DNA from: JAHEEL01 sp964195545
GTDB taxonomy: Bacteria; Actinomycetota; Acidimicrobiia; Spongiisociales; UBA5794
DNA: 64,000 nucleotides
Assembly: GCA_964195545.1 (NCBI GenBank)
Contig: CAXMQQ010000019.1
Coordinates: forward strand, 1-64,000
Direction of reading: 5' to 3'
The position numbers were made by a program, and so were the translations under genes. Shown one piece after another: positions 50,883-58,877 of the stretch (within the stretch, counting starts at the first letter, position 1; each line of letters opens with the position of its first letter). The notes under the pieces were generated by a model that saw only the letters and a list, made by a program, of their open reading frames with translations, did not search any database and was not told the origin of the DNA.

Positions 50883-51737
50883 TCAGTCAAATAACTGTCG
50901 GTAGATCCTCTCTAGGTCTTCCAGCGAGCCGTAGCGGATCACCATTCGGCCGCCGTTGCCGCGTGGGGTGATCTTGACGTTGGTGGCCAGTCGTTCGGCG
51001 AGACGCTCCTCGAGTTCGATAATTGCGGCCGGGCGCATGGCCGGCATCCTTCTGGGAGGTGTCTCGTCTGGTACGGAGCGGCTCTTGACCGCCTCTTCGA
51101 CCTTTCGGACCGGCCAGCCCTCTGCGATCACGCGTTCGGCTATGTGAACCGCATACGCCTCGTCGTCCAGAGCGAGGAGGGCCCTGGCGTGGCCCGCCGA
51201 CAGTTCCTCTCGTTCGAGCATTCCCTGGATCGCTGCTGGCAGTTGCAGCAGACGAATCGTGTTTGTGACGGAACTCCTGCTCTTTCCGACTCTGGTTGCG
51301 ACCCCCTCATGAGTCATGTCAAAATCTTCCAGTAGATTTCGGTACGCGGCGGCTTCCTCCAGCGGGGAGAGATCCTTGCGTTGAACGTTCTCGATTAGTG
51401 CTTCGGTGAGATGCCGCTCGTCGCTCTCTGTGGACCTGATCACGGCGGGAATCGTTGCCAGGCCTGCTATTTCGGCGGCTCGGAGCCGACGTTCGCCGGC
51501 GACAAGAAGGTAGGAGCCATCCCTCTCCCCCGGGCGAACAACGACGGGTTGGAGGACACCGACTTCGCGAATCGACGCGGCCAGACCTTCGAGTGCGTCG
51601 TCGTCGAATCGGTTTCTCGGTTGTTGCGGACTCGGCGAGATCTCCTCGAGTTCGAGCTCCGCAAAGCCAACCGACGGGTGATCAACGGGGATCAACGCAT
51701 CGAGTCCCCTTCCGAGTCCACTCTTACGTGCGGCCAT
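50883..51737 (-). CDS. parB: Chromosome-partitioning protein ParB
   Basis: A 284-residue parS-binding CTP switch protein. The ParB/Srx domain has GERDGSYLLVAGERRLRAAEIAGLATIPAVI (GERRxRA box); the HTH is DMTHEGVATRVGKSRSSVTNTIRLLQLP; a C-terminal dimerisation domain ends the protein. The N-terminal ARKSGLGRGLDALIP is the ParA-stimulating peptide. It overlaps parA by 14 nt. Confidence 0.97.
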   Translation of the reverse strand: MAARKSGLGRGLDALIPVDHPSVGFAELELEEISPSPQQPRNRFDDDALEGLAASIREVGVLQPVVVRPGERDGSYLLVAGERRLRAAEIAGLATIPAVIRSTESDERHLTEALIENVQRKDLSPLEEAAAYRNLLEDFDMTHEGVATRVGKSRSSVTNTIRLLQLPAAIQGMLEREELSAGHARALLALDDEAYAVHIAERVIAEGWPVRKVEEAVKSRSVPDETPPRRMPAMRPAAIIELEERLAERLATNVKITPRGNGGRMVIRYGSLEDLERIYRQLFD

Positions 51738-52497
51738 GTCTCCTCCGGAATTCGCGAGCTAGTTCTCGACAGGCGATGGCGCCACGGGACATTGGATCGT
51801 ATGCCTCGATTGGTTCCCCGTACGAGGGAGCCTCTGAAAGCCTGACGGTGCGCGGAATGACCGTCCTATACGTGGTGTCGCCGAAATGCTCTCTCACCTG
51901 GGCAACCACGTCCGCCGCCAGCGTGGTACGCCCGTCATGCATCGTCAGGAGGACACCTTCGATGGCGAGTTGAGGGTTGAGGCTCCGCTGCACCAATTGA
52001 ATGTTCTTCATCAACTGACTCACTCCTTCCAGGGCGTAGTACTCGCACTGGATGGGAATAAGCACTTCGTCGGCAGCCGCCAGGCCGTTGACGGTCAACA
52101 AGCCGAGAGAGGGAGGACAATCCACGAGGACGAAGTCGTAGTCTTCGGCGATGGACTCGAGTGCCTTTCCAAGCCTGTTCTCCCTGGAGAACATCGAAAC
52201 CAACTCTATCTCCGCTCCGGCGAGCTCGATCGTCGCCGGCACAACAAAGAGGTCGCGAACCGATGATGGTTCGATGACGTCTTCGACCGCAATGTCTTCG
52301 ACCAGGAGGTCGTATGTTGAATACTCGATCGCAGCTCGATCAATTCCGAGTCCGCTGGTGGTATTCCCCTGCGGGTCAAGGTCTACGAGGAGAATGCGTT
52401 CCCCTTGGTACGCAAGCCCTGCACCGAGGTTGATCGTTGTCGTTGATTTGCCGACGCCACCCTTCTGGTTGGCGATGGCGACGATTGTGGATGTCAT
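51724..52497 (-). CDS. parA: Chromosome-partitioning ATPase ParA
   Basis: A 257-residue deviant-Walker ATPase: IANQKGGVGKSTTTINLGAGLA (signature Lys in KGGVGKST), VDLDPQGNTTSGLG, and FVLVDCPPSLGLLTVNGLAAADEVLIPIQCEYYALEG. It moves ParB-bound origins. The ATG overlaps the rsmG stop by 4 nt. Confidence 0.98.
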   Translation of the reverse strand: MTSTIVAIANQKGGVGKSTTTINLGAGLAYQGERILLVDLDPQGNTTSGLGIDRAAIEYSTYDLLVEDIAVEDVIEPSSVRDLFVVPATIELAGAEIELVSMFSRENRLGKALESIAEDYDFVLVDCPPSLGLLTVNGLAAADEVLIPIQCEYYALEGVSQLMKNIQLVQRSLNPQLAIEGVLLTMHDGRTTLAADVVAQVREHFGDTTYRTVIPRTVRLSEAPSYGEPIEAYDPMSRGAIACRELAREFRRRHGRT

Positions 52498-53162
52498 TGG
52501 GAACGATCACTGTCCGGGGTTCGGGTACTGGTAGGTGTCATCCTAAGAAGCCAGGCGGGGGAGTCAAGGACCCCCGCGTCGATTCGCAGCAGGTCGAGCG
52601 ACATGCCGGGTGGTGCGTCCAGAGACAGATCGGGTTCGGTCGTGCGACTCATCCCCACGACCGCACTTCCCCGGTCGCTCAGGAGTGGGAGAGCCGCTTC
52701 AAGTGCCGCCATCGGATGGAGCGACGCGCGGAAGGTTACGGCGTCTCGCCGGCCAACGGCTTTGAGCACGTCCCGTTCTTCAACGGTGACGTTCTCGATA
52801 CCGAGCACCCGAATCGCTCTTCGGGCGAGTCGGCACCGCTCTGCCGACCGGTCCAGGAGCGTGACGTGCGTGTTCGGATGGGTAATCGCTAGCGGTATTC
52901 CCGGCAGGCCTACTCCCGACCCAACGTCGAGGATGTCGGCAGGAGTCCGATCCCATGCAGCGGCGAAGATGATGGAGTCGGCGACGTGCCGGTCAAGGAG
53001 TCGGGATCCCTCTTCCGGCCCGATACCACCGGCGTCGGCCGCTTCGGTATCGAGCCAACGAGTGAATTCCTCGCACTGCAACACCTGCGTCGGCGTCAGT
53101 TCGACCCCGGCTCGTAGTGCGGCCCGTTTGAGACGATCTTCCGAATGTTTCCCGTGAAACAT
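52494..53162 (-). CDS. rsmG: 16S rRNA (guanine-N7) methyltransferase RsmG
   Basis: A 222-residue SAM-dependent methyltransferase acting on the 530-loop guanine of 16S rRNA. LLDRHVADSIIFAAAWDRTPADILDVGSGVGLPGIPLAI is the SAM-binding core, and VTLLDRSAERCRLARRAIRVL the second strand. The start codon and first codons (MFHGKH) are embedded in a parS-like site. Loss of RsmG gives low-level streptomycin resistance in other bacteria. Confidence 0.96.
   Translation of the reverse strand: MFHGKHSEDRLKRAALRAGVELTPTQVLQCEEFTRWLDTEAADAGGIGPEEGSRLLDRHVADSIIFAAAWDRTPADILDVGSGVGLPGIPLAITHPNTHVTLLDRSAERCRLARRAIRVLGIENVTVEERDVLKAVGRRDAVTFRASLHPMAALEAALPLLSDRGSAVVGMSRTTEPDLSLDAPPGMSLDLLRIDAGVLDSPAWLLRMTPTSTRTPDSDRSQ
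53146..53161. promoter_or_regulatory. parS centromere site (one mismatch)
   Basis: TGTTTCCCGTGAAACA differs from the canonical TGTTTCACGTGAAACA at one position. It overlaps the rsmG start region, next to parAB and about 4.4 kb from oriC, as expected for a primary ParB site. No second copy was noticed in the window. Confidence 0.85.
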
Positions 53163-53168
53163 TCGGTG

Positions 53169-54065
53169 TCAGCCGTTGTCGTTCTCTCCGGTCGAGGCAA
53201 TCACAACGGCGCGGTGCGGGTCTTCACCCTCGGAGTACGTCTTTACGCCCTCGAGCGCAGCAGCCGCGTCGTGAATGACCTTGCGGTCGGCTGCGTTCAT
53301 TGGCTCTAGCATGATCTCGGCACCGCTCTCCTTCACCTGCTCCACAAGTTTTCCTGTGTAGATTGTGAGAGCCTCGCGTCGACGGGCGCCGTAGCCCGCG
53401 ATGTCGATCCTCATCCTCGGAGCACCAAACGTATGTCGCTGAACGGTAGTGCGCGTCAACTCGAGCACGGAATACATCGTGGCACCTTTGGGGCCGACGA
53501 GAGCTTCGGTCTGCTCGCCGACAATGTCGAGGTAGAGCACTTCTTCCTCCACCCTCGTCTGAATCTCGCCCTCAAGACCGAACGACGTGAGGAGGCCGGA
53601 CAAGAAGTCCTCGGCTACTTTTGCCTGATCTTCGATCGACGCCTCTGGCTTGTCCTTCTTCGTCTCTGTCGTCGCTTTGTTATCCATCGCTCGCCGCTCC
53701 TTAGAGGATCCGTTCTTCTTGGCTTCTACGGGTTTCTTCTTGCTGGGCGGCCGTGAACCCCTGCCAACCTTGGCGTTTGCACCGCGCCCGTTGGTCTTCT
53801 TCTCTGCAGTCTTCTTCTCGGCGGTCTTCTTCTGTTGCTCGGCGTTGGGCGAACCCTTCGCCCCTCGCCGACTCCGGCGGTTTCGCTTGCGCGGCTTGCG
53901 TGAGACCTTCACGATCGCGGGGCGCGAGCCAACACCGAGGAACCCCGTCTTCCCCTCCTGGACAACCTCGATCTCTGCTTGATCTGCTGATTCGAGACCA
54001 AGTTCGGTGATTGCGGCTTCAACGGCCACATCAACCGTCGTTCCGGTGACTTCCACCCATTCCAT
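53169..54065 (-). CDS. jag: Jag/KhpB RNA-binding protein
   Basis: A 298-residue protein. The N-terminal Jag_N domain is residues 1-52 (VEVTGTTVDVAVEAAITELGLESADQAEIEVVQEGKTGFLGVG). A very basic, Lys/Ala/Glu/Thr-rich linker runs about 55-145 with the repeat KKTAE. A KH domain (about 148-225, EALVGPKGATMYSVLELTRTTV) and an R3H domain (about 230-295, YGARRREALTIYTGKLVEQV, ending in RAVVIAS) follow. It binds RNA and is linked to cell-shape and sporulation control. Here 4-6 bp separate it from yidC and rsmG. Confidence 0.95.
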   Translation of the reverse strand: MEWVEVTGTTVDVAVEAAITELGLESADQAEIEVVQEGKTGFLGVGSRPAIVKVSRKPRKRNRRSRRGAKGSPNAEQQKKTAEKKTAEKKTNGRGANAKVGRGSRPPSKKKPVEAKKNGSSKERRAMDNKATTETKKDKPEASIEDQAKVAEDFLSGLLTSFGLEGEIQTRVEEEVLYLDIVGEQTEALVGPKGATMYSVLELTRTTVQRHTFGAPRMRIDIAGYGARRREALTIYTGKLVEQVKESGAEIMLEPMNAADRKVIHDAAAALEGVKTYSEGEDPHRAVVIASTGENDNG

Positions 54066-54068
54066 CGT

Positions 54069-54971
54069 CTATTTCCTCCTGCGGCGGTTCTTCTTCTTGC
54101 TGGCGTTCTCAGACGGACCCGTATTTTCGGGCTCCCCGTCTTCCGGCGGTGTGTCCGCTGGGAGTGCCGGCTTCTTCTTGTCATCATCTCCGCGATCATC
54201 CAATCGCAGGATCAGGGCTTGTTGCCCGACCCGGAAGAGGTTGGATGTTGCGAAATATATGCCGAGTCCTGCGGTGAGTGTCCACGAAATGAATCCGAAG
54301 AACAACGGCATAATCTTCATCGCTGTCTGCATCGACTGTGCAGTCTGCGACTGTTCTTTGTCTTTGTCCTTGTCGCTCTTCTTCGTTCTCGTGGTCTGGA
54401 GTTGCTGATAGAACCCTGCTGCCACGATGAGGATGATCAGCAGGATGTAGGGGAGTGCGCCGAGGAAGTCCCCGCCCTTGATCAAATCCGGGACCACCGA
54501 ACTGGGGGACGCCGTGAGATCCATACCAAGGAAGGAGGTGTTTACATGTTCAACACCCTTCTCAACACCAACACCGATGTACTTCGATGTGGCGTAGAGA
54601 GTTTCTCCAGCTTCATTCCTGACGGTCTCGATACTCCGCAACACCGAGAAGAGTCCGAACCAGAGCGGCATCTGGACGATCATCGGCAGGCAGCCGGCGG
54701 CAGGGTTGACTCCACGCTCCTGGTAGAGAGCCATCAGCTCCTTGTTGAGTTCTTCCTTATCTCCCTTGAGTTCCTTCTGAAGGCGCTTCACCTCCGGTTG
54801 GATCTCCTGCATCGCCTTCATCGACCGAGTCTGCTTCAGCGTCAGGGGAAAGAGGACGAGAGAGATCGCCACGGTGAGCAAGATGATCGCTATACCAAGA
54901 TTTGGAATAAATTGGTAAAAGAAGTTGAGAACCCCGCCGAGAAGGTCGAGGAGGAGGTTCCAGGGGTTCAC
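54069..54971 (-). CDS. yidC: Membrane protein insertase YidC
   Basis: A 300-residue Oxa1-type insertase with five hydrophobic segments. GIAIILLTVAISLVLFPLTLKQTRSMKAMQEIQPEVKRLQKELKG is the conserved first-helix/coiled-coil region; GCLPMIVQMPLWFGLFSVL and KIMPLFFGFISWTLTAGLGIYFATSNLF follow. The C-terminal tail is long, charged and ends NRRRRK, typical of forms that bind the ribosome. The start is GTG at 54971, overlapping yidD by 4 nt. No lipobox. Confidence 0.96.
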   Translation of the reverse strand: MNPWNLLLDLLGGVLNFFYQFIPNLGIAIILLTVAISLVLFPLTLKQTRSMKAMQEIQPEVKRLQKELKGDKEELNKELMALYQERGVNPAAGCLPMIVQMPLWFGLFSVLRSIETVRNEAGETLYATSKYIGVGVEKGVEHVNTSFLGMDLTASPSSVVPDLIKGGDFLGALPYILLIILIVAAGFYQQLQTTRTKKSDKDKDKEQSQTAQSMQTAMKIMPLFFGFISWTLTAGLGIYFATSNLFRVGQQALILRLDDRGDDDKKKPALPADTPPEDGEPENTGPSENASKKKNRRRRK

Positions 54972-55255
54972 ATGTCTCTCCCAGTGTTCATATCGTGTTC
55001 GTGTTGGCCCGACTCGGGTACGGGGTCGTATCCACCTTCATGGAACGGTTGGCACCGTCCGATGCGTTTGACGGCCATCCAGGACCCGCGACCCGCTCCG
55101 TGGAGGCGAATCGCGTCGTACCCGTACTCTGAGCAGGACGGATGATACCGGCAATTGCCCCCGAAAGCGGGCGAGAGCACCTTCTGATAGGCCCGGATGG
55201 ATCCCATGAGAACCCGAGCCGCCGGCGCCGGTGCTCGTTCTTGGTCGGTACTCAT
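54968..55255 (-). CDS. yidD: Membrane protein insertion efficiency factor YidD
   Basis: A 95-residue protein with the YidD core IRAYQKVLSPAFGGNCRYHPSCSEYGYDAIRLHGAGRGSWMAVKRIGRCQPFHEGGYDPVP, including the three conserved cysteines and the N-terminal amphipathic helix. It assists YidC/Sec insertion. The C-terminal tail is His-rich. It overlaps rnpA and yidC by 4 nt each. Confidence 0.96.
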   Translation of the reverse strand: MSTDQERAPAPAARVLMGSIRAYQKVLSPAFGGNCRYHPSCSEYGYDAIRLHGAGRGSWMAVKRIGRCQPFHEGGYDPVPESGQHEHDMNTGRDM

Positions 55256-55623
55256 CGGTTCTCCTCCTCTCCGCTCGCGGCGATCGCTGTGGCCAGATCC
55301 CTTGTCAGGTGGTCAAACTTCGTTGTGACGACACCCGGCGCAGCGATCACCACGTATGCCGTGTCAGGCTTCAATGCGACCCTCCTCAGAGCCTCGCGGA
55401 GACGCCGCTTCGCTGTGTTGCGAGATACCGCACTACCGACCCGACGAGACGCAACGATTCCCACTTGGGGAACACCTCTCTCTCCGTCGGTACGAATCAC
55501 TCGAATATCTCCACATCTAGCCGATCGGCCAGTGCGGAAGACGGCAGAAAACTGTGCCGTCGATCGCAGCGAAACGAACGGTCGTCCGGTGCTACGCCGT
55601 GAGACGATGGCGACCCTTGACAC
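55252..55623 (-). CDS. rnpA: Ribonuclease P protein component
   Basis: About 123 residues from GTG 55623. The basic core VGIVASRRVGSAVSRNTAKRRLREALRR matches the RNR motif that binds RNase P RNA and pre-tRNA leader. No other acceptable start lies between 55623 and the domain, so rnpA begins inside rpmH and overlaps it by about 32 bp in another frame; an in-frame ATG at 55680 would extend the overlap to 89 bp. Deep rpmH-rnpA overlap is otherwise best known from Thermus. Confidence 0.9.
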   Translation of the reverse strand: MSRVAIVSRRSTGRPFVSLRSTAQFSAVFRTGRSARCGDIRVIRTDGERGVPQVGIVASRRVGSAVSRNTAKRRLREALRRVALKPDTAYVVIAAPGVVTTKFDHLTRDLATAIAASGEEENR

Positions 55624-55726
55624 GCCGTCTCTTGATGACGGCGCGGCCGGAACGGGTCCGCATCCGGGAGCGAAATCCATGCTTGCGCTTGCGGCGCCGC
55701 ACGTTTGGTTGATAGGTGCGCTTCAT
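55592..55726 (-). CDS. rpmH: 50S ribosomal protein L34
   Basis: A 44-residue, strongly basic protein: MKRTYQPNVRRRKRKHGF, then SRMRTRSGRAVIKRRRVKG and a short tail ending TA. This is the complete conserved L34 sequence pattern. The ATG is at 55726 and the stop TAG at 55592-55594. First gene of the leftward rpmH-rnpA-yidD-yidC-jag-rsmG-parA-parB run. Confidence 0.97.
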   Translation of the reverse strand: MKRTYQPNVRRRKRKHGFRSRMRTRSGRAVIKRRRVKGRHRLTA

Positions 55727-56202
55727 AGTGAGTAATCCCCGCTTGGGAGGTCGTGATACGACCGGGAAGAATTCGGACGCCTGAATCCTACGTCGCTCAG
55801 CGCCCTAGCGGTCGGATCGGTACGAGAACGCGAACTCTCACACAGGAGCGCGAAACCCCGAGCTTGGCCGCGAAACATCGTTCGCACCAATTCGGAGCGA
55901 TCTTGAGCATATCGCTACTCTCTCCCATTTATTACCACCTCCTGAAATCCTTACACGTCAACGGTTATCATCGCTTCCCAGTCTCCGACCGGTCCAGATA
56001 CCGGAGGTTTTCCCCTTCTTGCCGCTCAGTTCCCTCGAGACATATACTCGCCTCCACTCCCATGCAGAAGACCTCACTTCCCCGGAGGGAGATCCAGGCC
56101 GCGACGGCGATGCGGGAGCATGCTGGGACGTTTGAATATGTTTTCCACACCCTGTGGACAGGTGTGTGGACAGGGTACGACAGGTCGAGAGGAGCAACAA
56201 GA
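55727..56202. other. rpmH-dnaA intergenic region
   Basis: About 475 bp between the divergent rpmH and dnaA genes, with their promoters. No supported gene. The dnaA-proximal end contains three DnaA boxes, listed separately. An A/T-rich patch lies around 55915-55985. Confidence 0.6.
56141..56173. promoter_or_regulatory. DnaA-box cluster upstream of dnaA
   Basis: TTTTCCACA at 56141-56149 on the plus strand, and two TGTGGACAG (minus-strand CTGTCCACA) at 56153-56161 and 56165-56173. They lie 30-62 bp before the dnaA start and probably serve DnaA autoregulation or a second origin element. Confidence 0.8.
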
Positions 56203-57573
56203 GTGGCTGAATTGCGTTCGTCCACCGCGGAGTGGGAGACCTTCCATCAGCAGGTGCGCCGCCGGGTGACACCGGCCGCGTGGCAGACCTGGATCGAACC
56301 ACTAGCCTCCAGCATCGAAGAGGGCAGCCTCCATCTTGTCGCCCCGACCGACTTCCACTATCGCTGGGTCGGGGACCGCTACCTGCCCGCCCTCCAAGAA
56401 GCTGCGCTCGACACCCTCGGCCTCAAAGTCGAACTCACGGTGGTACCAATCGTCGCAGATCCTCCTGCCGAAGCCTCCCGCCGATCGGACGCATTCCAGG
56501 TTCCTCTTCCGATCGACACGATCGACCCAACTCGATCCGGAGCGAACGACCCCCGCCTTGTTCCGAAGTACACGTTCGACAATTTCGTGGTCGGACAGTC
56601 GAACCGTTTCGCTCACGCGGCAGCGCTCGCCGTCGCCGAGCAGCCAGGGAGCCACTACAACCCTCTCTTCATCTACGCGAACGCCGGCCTCGGAAAGACA
56701 CACCTCCTCCACGCCGTCGGCCATCACCGCATCGAACTCGATCCCCGCGCGGTTGTTCGCTACGTGTCCTCCGAACAGTTCTTCAACGAATTCATCAACG
56801 GAATCCGTCGGAAGAGAATGGATGAATTCAAGGAGCGCTATCGCACGATCGACGTGCTTCTCCTCGATGACGTTCAGTTCTTCGAAGGGAAGGAACAGAT
56901 CCTCGAGGAGTTCTTCCACACGTTCAACAGCTTGTACGAAGCGGGGAAGCAGGTCGTCATCAGCTCCGATCGCCACCCCAAGCATTTGTCGACACTCGAG
57001 GATCGCCTTCGGAGTCGCTTCGAGTGGGGTCTTCTGACCGATATCCAGACTCCCGACATCGAGACCCGCCTTGCGATCCTCAGGAAGAACGCCGAGTTCG
57101 CCCCTGCCCCGGTCCCACCGGACGTGATGACGTTCATCGCTGAGAACGTCCATCAGAACATTCGCGAACTCGAAGGCGCTCTGACCCGTGTGACGGCATT
57201 CGCTTCGCTCACGGATGAACGGATCACCCTCACGATGGCAAAGGAGGTTCTCTTCGATATCGTCGACTCCGACCGCGTGATTCCGTTGACCGCCGATAGG
57301 ATCATCCAGGTCACCGCCGACTACACCTCGACCACCGTCGATTCACTGATCGGCCCCAGCAGGAAGCAACCCCTCGCCCGGTCCCGACAGATCGCCATGT
57401 ATCTCTGTCGGGAGCACACCGATCTCTCTCTGCCGAAGATCGGAGCACGGTTCGGTGGTCGCGATCACACGACTGTGATTCACGCCGTCGAGAGGGTCAA
57501 GACCCTAATGACGACCGACATGGAAGTGTTCGATCAGGTCTCAACCCTCGGACAGCTCCTGAGGACAACGTGA
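56203..57573 (+). CDS. dnaA: Chromosomal replication initiator DnaA
   Basis: A 456-residue AAA+ initiator. Domain I is about 1-85 (WETFHQQVRRRVTPAAWQTWIEPLA); domain II is a short linker; domain III starts YTFDNFVVGQSNRFAHAAALAVAE with Walker A ANAGLGKTHLLHAVG (about 159-173), Walker B VLLLDDVQFFEGKE and the arginine finger in LEDRLRSRFEWGL; domain IV ends with the DnaA-box-binding GGRDHTTVIHAVERV. The start is GTG at 56203 with GAGAGGAG 9 nt upstream; the open frame runs on upstream through the DnaA boxes. Confidence 0.97.
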   Translation: MAELRSSTAEWETFHQQVRRRVTPAAWQTWIEPLASSIEEGSLHLVAPTDFHYRWVGDRYLPALQEAALDTLGLKVELTVVPIVADPPAEASRRSDAFQVPLPIDTIDPTRSGANDPRLVPKYTFDNFVVGQSNRFAHAAALAVAEQPGSHYNPLFIYANAGLGKTHLLHAVGHHRIELDPRAVVRYVSSEQFFNEFINGIRRKRMDEFKERYRTIDVLLLDDVQFFEGKEQILEEFFHTFNSLYEAGKQVVISSDRHPKHLSTLEDRLRSRFEWGLLTDIQTPDIETRLAILRKNAEFAPAPVPPDVMTFIAENVHQNIRELEGALTRVTAFASLTDERITLTMAKEVLFDIVDSDRVIPLTADRIIQVTADYTSTTVDSLIGPSRKQPLARSRQIAMYLCREHTDLSLPKIGARFGGRDHTTVIHAVERVKTLMTTDMEVFDQVSTLGQLLRTT

Positions 57574-57760
57574 CCGATATCCACACTCTCTCGTCTCCTC
57601 TCGATCTGCCTGTTGAGTACTGTGTACTTGTTCACAGTCCCTGTGGATTCCGAAATCCGTTGACTTCAACGATTCCCGGGCCCTATCCACAATCCACAAG
57701 GCCTACTACTACCACTACCGTTTGTAATTGAACTAACCAAGAAGCAGGGGAAGAACAACT
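57574..57760. other. oriC: Replication origin oriC (dnaA-dnaN intergenic)
   Basis: DnaA boxes: ATATCCACA 57577-57585, TTGTTCACA 57628-57636, TGTGGATTC (reverse) 57642-57650, CTATCCACA 57683-57691 and CAATCCACA 57690-57698. Immediately after the last pair come GGC and CTA-type trinucleotides (CTACTACTACCACTACC, 57702-57718), i.e. TAG trios on the other strand, then A/T-rich TTTGTAATTG. Box pair, GC spacer, DnaA-trio and unwinding DNA in that order is the basal bacterial unwinding module. Confidence 0.88.
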
Positions 57761-58840
57761 GTGCGTATCCGAGCCGAACGTGATGATCTCGCTGACGTCC
57801 TAGCGCGGGCAGGACGAGCCGTCGGAAGTCGCTCACCCCTTCCGATCCTCCAAGGCCTGCTGTGTGAGGTCGAGGGCGGACGTCTTCAAGTGACGGGAAC
57901 GGATAACGAAGTCACCGTCCGGACGTATCTGGAAGTAGAGGGACTCGAAGACGGCGCCACGGTGATCCCGGCCAAACTCGCAGCCGACGCGGTCCGCAAG
58001 CTTCCTACCGGAGCGGTCTCGATGACTGCTTCGGACGGAGAAGTCGAGATTACCGGTAACGGGCCACGGTTCCGTCTGCGCGAGTTGAGCGTCGGGGACT
58101 TCCCGACGATCGATGACAAGTTGCCGGCCGAGACGATCGACGTCGTGGGGGAGACTCTCGTCAAGGCTCTCAGCCAGGTTGGTATTGGCGCGTCCGGGGA
58201 TGAAGCTCGACCGACCCTCACTGGCGTTCTGTTCGAAGAGAACGACGGAGGATTGCGACTGGTAGCAACCGACTCGTACCGGCTGGCCGTGCGCGACGTA
58301 CTCGGGATCGGTGCAACAGGATCGAAACTGGTCCCATATCGGGCGTTGAAGGAGTTGGGACGAACAGTTGGTGACGGACCGATGAAGGTGGCACTCGGAG
58401 ATCGAGAGGCAGCGTTCATCACGGATCGAGGGAGGCTGACGGTTCGGATCATCGATGCGGCGTTCCCGAAGTACCGCCAACTCCTGCCTGATTCCTATCC
58501 GAGTCGCCTCGAAGTATCGAAAAGGAGCCTTCTCGATGCCGTCGGAAGAGCGGCGCTGGTGGCGGAGGACCATATACCGGTTCGCCTGAACCTCCACGAG
58601 GGTGGCGTTGAGTTGAGCGTCATCCGTCAAGAGGTTGGCGAAGAGACTGAGCACATCGAGGGCAAATACGAGGGTGAAGAGATGACGATCGCCTTCAACA
58701 CCAGGTATCTCACCGAAGGGGTCGGGGTCATCGATTCCGATACCGTCATCCTGGAAACGATCGATGCGCTGAAGCCCGGCCTCCTTCACGGCGTCGGAGA
58801 TGAGGACTTCCGGTATCTCCTGATGCCGGTCCGCCTCTAG
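57761..58840 (+). CDS. dnaN: DNA polymerase III beta sliding clamp
   Basis: A 359-residue clamp of three similar domains. RIRAERDDLADVLARAGRAVGSRSPLPILQGLLCEVEGG starts domain 1; FPKYRQLLPDSY and the closing YLLMPVRL are conserved in domain 3. It tethers replicative polymerase to DNA. The start is GTG at 57761 with GGGGAAG upstream. Confidence 0.98.
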   Translation: MRIRAERDDLADVLARAGRAVGSRSPLPILQGLLCEVEGGRLQVTGTDNEVTVRTYLEVEGLEDGATVIPAKLAADAVRKLPTGAVSMTASDGEVEITGNGPRFRLRELSVGDFPTIDDKLPAETIDVVGETLVKALSQVGIGASGDEARPTLTGVLFEENDGGLRLVATDSYRLAVRDVLGIGATGSKLVPYRALKELGRTVGDGPMKVALGDREAAFITDRGRLTVRIIDAAFPKYRQLLPDSYPSRLEVSKRSLLDAVGRAALVAEDHIPVRLNLHEGGVELSVIRQEVGEETEHIEGKYEGEEMTIAFNTRYLTEGVGVIDSDTVILETIDALKPGLLHGVGDEDFRYLLMPVRL

Positions 58841-58877
58841 TTGAAGGGTTCGTGACAGTGATGTCGAGAGGAGAGGG

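Noticed and set aside
55753..56202. 150-codon upstream extension of dnaA
   Set aside because: It would run through the DnaA-box cluster and shows no DnaA similarity; the GTG at 56203 with a ribosome-binding site fits domain I.
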